64,000 bases of DNA from Myxocyprinus asiaticus (lineage: Eukaryota > Chordata > Actinopteri > Cypriniformes > Catostomidae): contig NC_059385.1 in the NCBI RefSeq assembly GCF_019703515.2, positions 36,281,001-36,345,000 on the forward strand. Direction: 5' to 3'. Position numbers and translations under genes: made by a program. Below are positions 43,637 through 52,660 of this stretch, in pieces. How positions within the stretch are numbered: the stretch's first letter is position 1; each line of letters starts with the position of its first letter. The notes under the pieces are model-generated. The model searched no databases, had not been told where the DNA came from, and saw nothing but the letters and a program-made list of their open reading frames with translations.

Positions 43637-44968
43637 CCCAACCAAACGATGAAGGAAGTACGCGTTCCCAAAAAGCTCGCCCCCGAGATGCTGAGCTCGT
43701 ACCACTGAAGTCTACGGAGAGCGCTAAGGCTTAAAAACTCTGTAGAGTGTTGTATTCTACAAGTGAAATGCAAATTACATGACTGTCTATTTATATTTTG
43801 GAAATGGGGTAACAGAACCTATGTTTGTTGCATTTTTATGTCTTTATGAACACAACCACCCACAGGTATTTCTATCAGTAAATAATATTAGATTTGTGAG
43901 AGTTTTCATTTTGAATATTGTAGACTTTTGGAATAAATGTGTGCTCACATATTTCTCTTTTTTTCCCCTTAGCCAAGCTTTTTTTAAATTTTTTTTAATT
44001 TATTTTTTAGAAATGCAACTGCGTGTTTTGGCCACAAGAGAGCTCCGTTGTCCACTTTAGTTCAGCTGTTTACATTAAATCTGATGGATTTCAGTCCCAA
44101 CAAGTACACTTTCACCACAATTTACTGAAAAAAGGTCAAAAGAAATTGTAGATAAAAAAAAAAAAAAAAACATCACACAAGTTTTTAAGTTTTATCTTTG
44201 CCTTAAAACCACCCCAAGTCCTGTGATTTTTAGCCTGCTATCCCTAAATTTGTCCATTATAGCAGGGGGAATGCATCCTGGCAGCTGAGAACATTACTGT
44301 CAGATATGTTCCCCCTGTGTTCAATAAGAAAGAAAGCTCATACATGTGTCAAATTCATACTGCTGACTTGTTTCCCCACAACAGATAAGTCCTGTGATTT
44401 CTAGGCAGTTATCAATTATTTGTCCATTATAGCAGGGGGAACGCATCCTGACAGCTGGGAATGTTACTGTCAGATACTGTTCCTCCTGTGTTCAATAAGA
44501 AAGAAAGCTCACACAAGTATTACATGGAATACTTTAATAACAAAAAAAATAATAATAATAAATTAATAATAATAATTCCATGTGGGATTAAAGAAATATA
44601 AAAAATAATATATACAGTATATTTATGGAAAAATCAAAGTAATTCAAAACAAACATTCAAAATCAATGAAAAACAAACAATATCAATCTCATAATTACAA
44701 GTATGTAAAAAATATTAAACTTTATACATTTTTGGTCTGTTAGTTCCTTCCTTATGTCTTAGTGAGATTTAGCATGCTGCTCATAGAAATTTCTCCTCTA
44801 TCTTTGGCCTTCCGCAGGCATCACAGGATATCTGTAGTGCAATATCATTTTAACAATTGCGTTATAATGTAAACATCAATGTTAATTCCTTCACCAATAT
44901 TAGCTTGAGGAATAATAGAGTTTTTAAGCCAGTGCTTCAGCGCTTGCCACTTGGGGGGATTATTTAGG
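43637..44968. repeat. Left inverted arm of the Ginger-like element
   Basis: It pairs with 52661-54040 in reverse. Relative to the right arm it has an extra block (about 43893-44045). It also has a tandem duplication of a roughly 172-bp unit starting CCTGTGATTT at 44219 and 44391, each with GTCCATTATAGCAGGGGGAA. The last matching block ends at CTTGCCACTTGGGGGGA (44944-44960). Confidence 0.8.
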
Positions 44969-45983
44969 GTACAAGAGTGATATCCCCAAGTTTACTGAAG
45001 GTCATTACTGTAAAATACCCAAGAGTGAATTAAGCTGCCGGTACAGAAACTGTTGTGTCAATAGCAGATACAATGTACATACAGTAATTAAATGTAACAC
45101 TCTTGTTATTTGTGACTGGTATTTTAAGCCTCGCACAGAGTCAGTTCCTGACCGATAATATTTTTGATTCAAATGCACAATTAGTAGCTTCATCTGAGCT
45201 CTTCAACTCACAAGCACTTACCAAAAACAATTCACTACCTTACAATATCTGCTGGTGTTAATACTGAACAAAATATTTAACGAAAACTTGGAAAGAAAAC
45301 TTAATATTGACAAAAACATTTTTGCTCCCCATGATGGGAAGGTTTTGCAAATTTCCTAAAGTATAAACAGTAAAGTATCTCCACATATATAAACATATGT
45401 CTCTGAAGAAATTGTTCTATGAAATGATCCCAACATAGGGACTATGGCATGTAATTCTTGGAGAAATCTTAATGGAAATTGAAATACTGGTACTTACATG
45501 AGTAAATGGATAAAACAGACATTATTAAATAATTTAAAATGACATTGGAAATGGAACCACCAATGGATGCTCCCAGAGGGCCGCATAAAATAAAATACCC
45601 ATGTCAACTCCTCCTTTCACTCTCATCTGAATTAGCCTCCCCACAGTGGAAAGAAAGTTTTGTCAAATCATCTGTCAGAAGAATGTATTTAAAATGAACA
45701 GTTAACAATTATTTTTTCCAAACATAATCCACCTATAAATTAGTAGTAATAGTAATTACATTTCCAACGTAATTTGGTAATTATATTTCACCAAAAATGT
45801 ATACATTTAACCTCACTCTCAAGCTCCATTCCAGGCCCTGATCAGCCAATGTCCCAGTAAAAGACCTTGTATGGCCCAATTTGTGACAGCAGGACATTGG
45901 CCTTTAGACCATCTCAGGCATCCTTCACATCTAAATGAAATAAGCACAAAGTGCAGGGATTACTACATAAAAACCTGGTATTT
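44969..45983. other. Interior of the Ginger-like element, non-coding
   Basis: AT-rich, without an exon, terminal repeat or recognisable frame. Ends at the SINE target duplication. Confidence 0.45.
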
Positions 45984-46000
45984 TAGGAACTGCATTCTTT

Positions 46001-46412
46001 TTCGCAATTTTATCCCTTTTTCTCCCAATTTGGAATGCCCAATTCCCACTACTACTTAGTAGGTCCTCGTGGTGGTGCGGTTACTCACCTCAATCCGGGT
46101 GGCGGAGGACAAGTCCCAGTTACCTCCGCTTCTGAGATCGTCAGCCTTATCACATGGCTCGCTGTCCATGACACTGTGGAGGCTCCCAGCATGTGGAGGC
46201 TCAACTTACCATGCACAACTTACCACGCACCCCACTGAGAGCGAGAACCCCTAATCGCAACCACGAGGAGGTTACCCCATGTGGCTCCCTAGCAACGGGC
46301 CAATTTGGTTGCTTAGAAGACTTGGCTGGAGTCACGCAGCACACCCTGGATTCAAACACGTGACTCCAGGAGTGGTAGTCAGCATTTATACTCACTGAAC
46401 TACCCAGGTCTC
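46001..46412 (-). repeat. tRNA-derived SINE with 17-bp target duplication
   Basis: On the minus strand the head reads GACCTGGGTAGTTCAGTGAG (A-box TAGTTCAGTGAG) with B-box GTTTGAATCC about 40 bases on. The body follows, then a tail of the AATTGGGAGAAAAAGGGATA type. TAGGAACTGCATTCTTT is duplicated exactly at 45984-46000 and 46413-46429. The same family starts again at 63975. Confidence 0.92.
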
Positions 46413-46544
46413 TAGGAACTGCATTCTTTAGAGAATTATTACATCTAAAAGATGCTTCTCCTACATTCAACTTCTGTGAATGTAGCCTTGGCCAGGAGGA
46501 GTTGATATCGTCAGACGATGTCCAATGATAATTGGGTGTTTCGA

Positions 46545-47530
46545 CCCTGAACCGCAACTCCCTCCCATTGGTGGGTCGGCAGTGGTGGCCAAATCACTGC
46601 CCATCTCCTCCTCCTGGCTTCCAGCCTGTCTCCTCTCTCCTGTTCCATAGCTAACAAGAGGCTCTTTCTGCTGCCTCCCCCATCCTGCAAACTGCTATCT
46701 TTCTCTCCTTTCCTATCATTCCAATGGCTGTGAACATTCTCCATACTGACTGGGCAGGGAATCCTCTACAGCCAACCTCGACTGGGAACAGCCACGCCTG
46801 CCATCCTTTCTCCCGACAGTCTTGCAAAATATCCTGGTAGTTGGCGCTCTTTCTTTCAAAGGCTTGGTCACACCCTTCTTCCCACGGGACTGTAAGTTTG
46901 ATCAGGATGATCTTCTCCTCCTCGGACCACATCTGGCCTTCCTCCCAGGTCTACCTTCATATCCCATGGTTGGGCCTTTTGTAGTAGGTTGTTTGTTGTT
47001 CTTACTGTGGTTGATGGCTTTTCTCCATCTCTCACAAACTTGATAGATGGTGTTGGTTTCCTGTGTGTTTGGCGTTTCTTGCGTCTCTCCTGCTCCAGGA
47101 TGTAAGCAAGCATCATGAGCACCTTATCATGGCGCCATCTGTATCTTCCCTGGGTGAGTGCTGTTTTACACCCTGACAAGATGTGCACCAAGGTGCCCCT
47201 CTCCCCACAAAGCTTGCATAGTGGGTCCTCTCTCATACCCCACTTGTGCAAATTTGTTGAAGTTGGGAGCGTGTCATACACCGATCGCAGCAGGAAGGAG
47301 ATGCGGAAAGGCTCCAGTTTTCATAGATCCACCCATGTGATTTTCCTCTTGGGAAGGTCCCATTTGGTCCAGGCTCCCTCGGATACTAGCTCCACAGCCC
47401 TTGATCTTCGTCCTCTCTCCTCCAGGTACCGTACATCCTCCTAGATCATGGCTCTTCTCTCCTTGGTATCCGTCTTCCCCCATTGTTGGAAATGGGAAGT
47501 TCCAAGGCCCTGTCTCCCTGTGCATGGCAT
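46545..47530 (-). pseudogene. 3' end of an R2-type LINE: CCHC and restriction-like endonuclease region
   Basis: Minus-strand pieces at 47525-46868 and 46932-46511 read LPTSTNLHKWGMREDPLCKL, with a C-x2-C-x8-H-x4-C knuckle (CKLC...HILSGC) and RYRWRHDKVL. Then GGRPDVV..., LTVPWEEGCDQAFERK and GWQAWLFPVEVGCRGFPAQS follow. The order CCHC then RPD...ELTVP-like corresponds to the restriction-like endonuclease domain of R2/NeSL-type retrotransposons. At least one frameshift occurs near 46900. No RT palm is present. Confidence 0.6.
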
Positions 47531-47628
47531 TCCAATGATGTCACGTAGCTTTAGCATATTTTCAGACTGAATGTTACATTGTTACATTAAAAGATAAATA
47601 AATATTGTGAAACATACATTTTTCAATA

Positions 47629-48120
47629 TTGCCTGAGGCTGAAGCTATGGCTGCAGCACAGCCTGACGCTGGAGCTGCTGCTTGGCCTGTTGGTGGTGCT
47701 GGTGCTGCTGGTGCTGTTAGTGGAGCTGGGGCAGGGGCTGTTGGTGGAGCTAAGGCTGGGGCTGTTGGTGGTGCCGGGGTTGTTGCTAGGGCTATTGGTG
47801 GTGCCGGGTTAAGGGCTGTTGGTGGTGCCCTGGCTGGGGCTACCACTGTTGGTGATGCTGTTAGTGGTGCTGGGGTTGGGCCATTGGTGGTGCCGGGGCT
47901 GTTGGTGGTGCCTGGGCTGTTAGTGTTGCTGGGGCTTGGGCTGCCATTGTTGGTGGTGCTGGTGCTGTTAATGGTGCTGGGGCTGCCACTATTGGTGGTG
48001 CTGTTAATGGCGCTGGGGCTTTTGGTGGAGCTGAGGCTGGGGCTGTTGGTGGTGCCGAGGTCTGGCTGTTGGTGGTGCTGTGGATGTTAGTGGTGTTGAT
48101 GCAACCAGGGCTGTTGGTGT
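47629..48120. repeat. Imperfect GC-rich minisatellite (Pro/Ala-coding on minus strand)
   Basis: Variants of GGTGGTGCTGGGGCTGTTGG repeat about 25 times. The plus frame reads Gly/Ala repeats and the minus frame Ala-Pro-Pro-Thr repeats. It lies immediately 3' of the integrase gene and may extend its C-terminus as low-complexity tail in some frame. Confidence 0.85.
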
Positions 48121-48496
48121 TACTGTTAATTGTCCTTTTTGGGATTTAATTCTATGAGGTATTCTAGGCTGTTGCTGGTGATCAATATTCACTTTAGGGA
48201 TAAATTGCATGTCAGACTGTAGGTCTGTGCTCATCTTATCTATAGCAACTATTGTAAAGGGACCAGTCCAGTTTCCCTCTAGCTTCCCACCCTTTCTTTG
48301 TTGGTTTCGTATATTTTTCCTAAGCACCTGGTCACCTCCATGAAAACATGGCTGTTTTGCAGATTTGGGGATCTTGTATTTGCTTTGAGCTGCAGTTATA
48401 TTTTCACGCATTTTCAAGAGTGAAAATGGAGTCCTGCCTTTTAATGGCCTCCAACACCACCTCCTGGTCAAGAGCATTCTCTACGCTGCTGTCAAT

Positions 48497-49144
48497 CTGC
48501 AAAATAGACCTTTTCATTTTTTTTCATTGTTATTGGTCTTGATCCATCGCTTACAGTCATAAGAATGTATGTGTGAATGAGGCAAACTTATCTATTTGTT
48601 GACTAACTGTACAATCTCAAAGCACTTCTGATCACTTTAACAGTATGTGAGAGGTTCGTTGGGTGGGAAAGGAGGAAATGGGAAACTTGGGATTTCAACT
48701 CAAAGGTAGGACTTAATTAAACAAACTAAAAATGGCTTTTCAGTACAACACTCAGAAGATCACAGTCACAATTCAACACAGTCTTTTTCTGCCTGGTAGC
48801 TCTCTCTCTTTTCATCTCTGGCATGGTCTGTCCTTTATTGCTTGTGACCTCTGCACCTAGGGGCCTCTTTGCAGAGATGTTCTCAAGTCATGCGCTATCT
48901 GGACAAGTCTCTTTTTGTTAGTTTTATTGGCCAGATGTGAGCTTCTTCTAGGCTTCTTGACGTCAGCTCGAGCAGAGTCTTTTCATTTATGATGTTGAGG
49001 AATTCCAGGGTTAGAAGTTTGGGTTTTAAGTCATATGACTGCAATTCTTCTGCATCTAATATCCTACATTCTCAATGAGCTATATTTTTTTTAATTTGTT
49101 ATTCAAACTATGGATTAACTGAAGATGTTCTACATTAAACCAAC
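48497..49144 (-). other. Intron of the integrase gene
   Basis: About 650 bases between the last two recognised exons; the acceptor TTTTGCAG is at 48497. Nothing else seen. Confidence 0.5.
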
Positions 49145-49301
49145 CTTGTAATCCTCCGGAACCTCACTCTGGAGGTGGGCCTCTGTCCCAAACAGGGGGA
49201 ACTTTGTAGTGATGTGTTTTTTGGTCCTCAGCCCAAACATCATGGCGTCCAGATACATATCCCAACTCTCTGGATGTTGGTTTACAAGTTTGCACTGTGC
49301 C
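49145..49301 (-). pseudogene. Integrase gene exon: post-catalytic region
   Basis: 157 nt, AQCKLVNQHPESWDMYLDAM then FGLRTKKHITTKFPLFGTEA. Similar to the W..L....YNTS.H..T...P stretch found after the core in gypsy integrases. Donor GTTGGT is weak but GT. Confidence 0.68.
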
Positions 49302-49442
49302 CTGAAAAGTATTATCACATAAATAGGTAGGCCACCTTGCTTCAAATACATTTTCAGTTCACGATATCATAAATATATTAAACATTACATATATCAAATA
49401 AAAATATACACAGTAAAAGTAATATAGTTACAGGGCTGTTAC

Positions 49443-49549
49443 CTCTGTATTGTTCCATTTAGTTTTTCTAAAAGCTCATTTGTCTGTGGATGATATGGTG
49501 CACAAAGGCTGCGCTCAATCCCCAGAATTTTGCACACCTCCTTGTTTAG
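49443..49549 (-). pseudogene. Integrase gene exon: catalytic Glu
   Basis: 107 nt, LNKEVCKILGIERSLCAPYH and PQTNELLEKLNGTIQ. Acceptor GCCAACAG, donor GTAACA. The Glu of NELLEK is the third DDE residue. The usual NGLVER pattern is altered at neighbouring positions. Confidence 0.7.
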
Positions 49550-49740
49550 CTGTTGGCAAACAATAATAAGCACATTATCCTTTGTTAACTTTTAATTATT
49601 TGTTGCTAAAAAGATTTAAAAATATTACTGCATATGCAAATAAATGTGAGATATGTGAGATCATCTCATTATATACATTTAAACACTGTCCAAAAATAAA
49701 TTTACATTTATGTTATGACATGCTGTAGCATTCAACAAAC

Positions 49741-49882
49741 CTCATTAATGAAGTCTCTTCCCTGGTCAGTGAGGATTCTTTTTGGGGCACCAAAAAGATA
49801 AAAATCCTCACTATAACATCTGCCACATTTTCCGCTGTTTTGGAGGGTAGGGCAAATGCTTCTGACCACTTGGTAAAGTAGT
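49741..49882 (-). pseudogene. Integrase gene exon: second catalytic Asp, one-base deletion
   Basis: Acceptor TGATTGTAG at the edge of a (CA)n/(TA)n tract, donor GTTTGT. It reads DYFTKWSEAFALPSKTAENV, then changes frame near 49800 to FYLFGAPKRILTDQGRDFIN. Confidence 0.7.
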
Positions 49883-49889
49883 CTACAAT

Positions 49890-49930
<41 letters not shown>
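49890..49930. repeat. (CA)n(TA)n compound microsatellite
   Basis: CA units 49890-49912, TA units 49913-49930, at the intron end of the integrase gene and left flank of Tc1 copy 5; the TA tract resumes at 51518-51542. Confidence 0.9.
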
Positions 49931-49941
49931 CAGTGGCGATA

Positions 49942-51511
49942 CAGTGGGGGAAATAAGTATTGAACGCGTCAACATTTTTTTCAGTAAATATATGTTTAAT
50001 GAGGCTATTCACATGACATTTTCACCAGACATCAGTATTAACTCAAGAAATCCGAAAATGTAAAGAATTCACAACATTAAAGTCCATAAATAAAGGTATG
50101 TGTAATAAAGTGGAATGACACAGGAAAAAAGTATTGAACACGCTAAGAAAAAGCAGTTCTCCAAGGCAAGGTAAGGCAAGGAACCAGCTGAAATCTGTAA
50201 GTAGTTAGAAAGTAATTATACCTCCTATCTGTGCAAATTAATATCAGCTGGGTTAGTAAACTGATGGTCTATAAAAAGACTTTTCGTTACCAAGGTGTCA
50301 CACAAGAAACATCTCATGGTGGGTAAAAGCAAAGAGCTCTCCCAAGACCTTTGCAACCTTATTGTTGCGAAACATATTGATGGAATTGGATACAGACGTA
50401 TTTTAAAACTTCTGAATCTTCCAGTAGGCACCATTGGGGCCATTATCCGCAAGTGGAAGCAACATCACTCCGTCATCAACCAGCCATGCACAGGAGCTCC
50501 TCACAAGATTTCTGACCAGGGAGTCAGAAGAATCGTCAGAAGTGTAGCCCAAGAGCCCAGGACCACTCGGAAAAAGCTCCAGAAACACTTGGAGGCAGCA
50601 GGTACCATCGTCACAGAGAAAACAATAGGCAGTGCACTCCACCGCCATGGCCTCTATGCCCGCTCACCCCGCAAGACTCCATTACAAAAGAAAAGGCATG
50701 TCGAAGCTCGTGTAGTCTGTGTAGTCTGGTCAGACGAGAGCAAAATTGAACTTTTTGGCTGTCATACTACACACCATGTTTGGAGAAGAAATGGCACTGC
50801 ACATCACCCTAAAAACACTATACCAACAGTGAAGTTTGGAGGTGGAAGCATCATGGTGTGGGGCTGTTTTTCATCGCATGGTACTGGCAGACTTCATATA
50901 ATTGAAGGAACGATGAATGGAGCCTTTTACCGGGAGATTCTTGAGAAGAATCTGCTGCCATCCACAAGGATGATGAAGATGAGATGTGGGTGGACCTTCC
51001 AGCAGGACAACGATCCAAAGCATACAGCAAAGGAAACTCTCAATTGGTTTCAGAGAAAAAAAACAAGGTGTTAGAATGGCCCAGTCAATCACCTGATTTG
51101 AATCCAATTGAACATTTGTGGAAAGAGCTAAAGATCAAGGTTCACAAGAGGGCCCCCCCGAATCTTCAAGATTTAAAGACAATGTTTAGAAGAATGGGCC
51201 AAAATCACACCTGAATACTGTGGCCAATTAATTTCTTCATACAGGAAGCGTCTTGAAGCTGCCATTACAAACAAGGGCTTCTCCACTAAGTATTAAGTAA
51301 ATTTCAGTTAGCGTGTTCAATACTTTTTTCCTGTGTCATTCCACTTTATTACACATAACTTTATTTATGGACTTTAATGTTGTGAATTCTTTACATTTGC
51401 GGATTTCTTGAGTTTATTACTGATGTCTGGTGAAAATTTCATGTGAATAGCCTCATTAAAAATATATTTATAGAACAAAATGTTGACGTGTTCAATACTT
51501 ATTTCCCCCAC

Positions 51512-51513
<2 letters not shown>
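49942..51513 (+). mobile_element. Tc1-like DNA transposon 5 (complete ends, transposase frameshifted)
   Basis: 1572 bp with termini CAGTGGGGGAAATAAGTATT, mirrored at the right end (AATACTTATTTCCCCCACTG). The inverted repeats exceed 200 bp and contain an inner GTATTGAACACGC direct repeat, an IR/DR layout. The left flank is TA, the right flank TG. It lies in a microsatellite inside an intron of the integrase gene and is the closest relative of copy 3. Confidence 0.92.
50295..51297 (+). pseudogene. Tc1-like transposase, frameshifted near its C-terminus
   Basis: The frame is open from [20 protein letters not shown] to a shift at about 51060 (an A-run). WSDESKIE (first Asp) and [14 protein letters not shown] (second Asp) are in frame 1. 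[20 protein letters not shown] (Glu) and the end KGFSTKY are in the other frames. A second shift lies near 51195. Only two indels separate it from a full transposase of about 340 residues. Confidence 0.9.
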
Positions 51514-51542
<29 letters not shown>

Positions 51543-51547
51543 GCTAC

Positions 51548-51611
51548 CTGCCTCTGTCTTGGCCACTTTGTCAATGATGTCCATCCCCACAAGTTCAAAT
51601 GTTTGGCTCAC
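51548..51611 (-). pseudogene. Integrase gene exon: first catalytic Asp
   Basis: 64 nt, VSQTFELVGMDIIDKVAKTE. GMDII corresponds to the first DDE Asp. The donor GTAGCA is followed at once by a TA microsatellite into which Tc1 copy 5 inserted. Residues expected between this exon and DYFTKW may have been lost there. Confidence 0.68.
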
Positions 51612-52114
51612 CTTAACAAAAGAGAGCAAAATAACAAATACAGTATTAACTTTGAATGACTATTAAGCATTCTTGATCACAAAATATAAGCTTCAAGAGT
51701 TAAGCAAAATATTATAAATTACTTGTGTGGGGATGCACTCTGTCTCCTGCTTTATTGTTGAAGCACTGGTCTGGCATTCCATACATTCTCCAACCTGAAG
51801 ACAATATGTTAACAGTGAACTTCAGTATTCCAAGGAGGGAATATTTATTCTGTTGTCATTAATTTTATGTGGTATGACTGGTCTTTGGACAAACAAATAC
51901 ACATACGACTGCACCACATCAAACAAAAATGTTTGATACCGAGTCTAGTATCAAACAGTATATTGGCCTCCAGTACTGAGTTCAGTACTCATGTAGCTGA
52001 AGAATTATGGAAGTGATACAGTGTGTTCCGTCACTTTTGTGTGTTTTTGTTTAAAATTAAGTGATAATAAATATAATTAATTTTCTCTTTAGATAAATAA
52101 AAAAATATACTCAC
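51612..52114 (-). other. Introns of the integrase gene
   Basis: Two introns around the 72-nt exon (51612-51722 and 51795-52114). No repeats recognised. Confidence 0.5.
51723..51794 (-). pseudogene. Integrase gene exon: CxxC half of zinc finger
   Basis: 72 nt (24 codons), VGECMECQTSASTIKQETEC. Acceptor TCTTCAG, donor GTAATT. It supplies the two cysteines completing H2C2. Confidence 0.7.
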
Positions 52115-52308
52115 CCACTTATCAATATCAGGTGTCATGCCAAGCCAGTAAAACCTTTTGCACACTCTGTCCCTCATTTTCACAATACTGCAGTGGGCTC
52201 CAAAGTCACTTGTGTGGCATTCTTTGAAAATTTGGTTGTCTTCTTCTTTGTCATAGACAACTTTTCTCTTTTCTTGATTCTTCCCTCTCTTATAATACAG
52301 TGTTCCTT
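52115..52308 (-). pseudogene. Integrase gene exon: H2C2 zinc-binding domain, first part
   Basis: 194 nt from acceptor TTCTATCAG to donor GTGAGT. It encodes GTLYYKRGKNQEKRKVVYDK, then ECHTSDFGAHCS and RDRVCKRFYWLGMTPDIDKW, the conserved H-x-H-like half of the integrase zinc finger plus the YW motif. Confidence 0.72.
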
Positions 52309-52660
52309 CTGATAGAATGTAGAAAAAAGTACTTTACTTGCGGGTTATAAATATGTTTTGGATAGATGTTAAATTAAAACGAGCTATGAGCAAGAGGTAG
52401 AGTTAATGAAGAGTTCTGCTTTTCCAGTTTTTCAACTTGACCGATGTCTTGTTTAGGGTTCTCCTCTGCAAATACTGAAACTGGGTCTTAATTGGGGTGT
52501 TTGGTTGATCCAATCAATGAGCTCCTCGTAAGATATGATTAGGTGATGAAGGTATATGTTGTTCGTGACCTATCTAGCTTACATATTCTTAGATATCACA
52601 AATTAGGCTACAGTCCTCTCTTTTTCTTTTTCTTTTTAAAAAATGTTCTTCAATGGCTGA

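Larger units (their letters stand above)
48004..52308 (-). pseudogene. GIN/Ginger-like integrase gene, seven exons recognised, frameshifted
   Basis: The family catalyses DNA strand transfer by a DDE integrase core. Minus-strand exons are 52308-52115, 51794-51723, 51611-51548, 49882-49741, 49549-49443, 49301-49145 and 48496-48004. All have AG/GT borders and, apart from indels, consistent phases. The H2C2 zinc-binding part is ECHTSDFGAHCS...CMECQ over exons 1-2. The first Asp is in ELVGMDIID (exon 3), the second in RILTDQGRDF (exon 4), and the Glu in YHPQTNELLEKLN (exon 5). The last exon has GDQVLRKN...NWTGPFTI, like the tail of GIN proteins. One-base shifts occur in exon 4 and exon 7. An upstream N-terminal exon (about 52545-52385, YEELIDWINQTP) also has a shift. 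Confidence 0.72.

Noticed and set aside
47629..48090. Plus-strand Gly/Ala-rich protein of 153 residues
   Set aside because: It is the reading of a minisatellite; no start context, no domain, and the same DNA gives Pro/Ala repeats on the other strand.
49890..51513. Integrase exon extended through the (CA)n tract
   Set aside because: The VCVCV reading is microsatellite; the acceptor TTGTAG at 49883 with the phase of the previous exon gives GAC-TAC, which fits better.
48004..52308. Ordinary Ty3/gypsy LTR retrotransposon
   Set aside because: The coding part is split by introns with good splice sites, no RT or protease is present, and inverted rather than direct repeats flank it.
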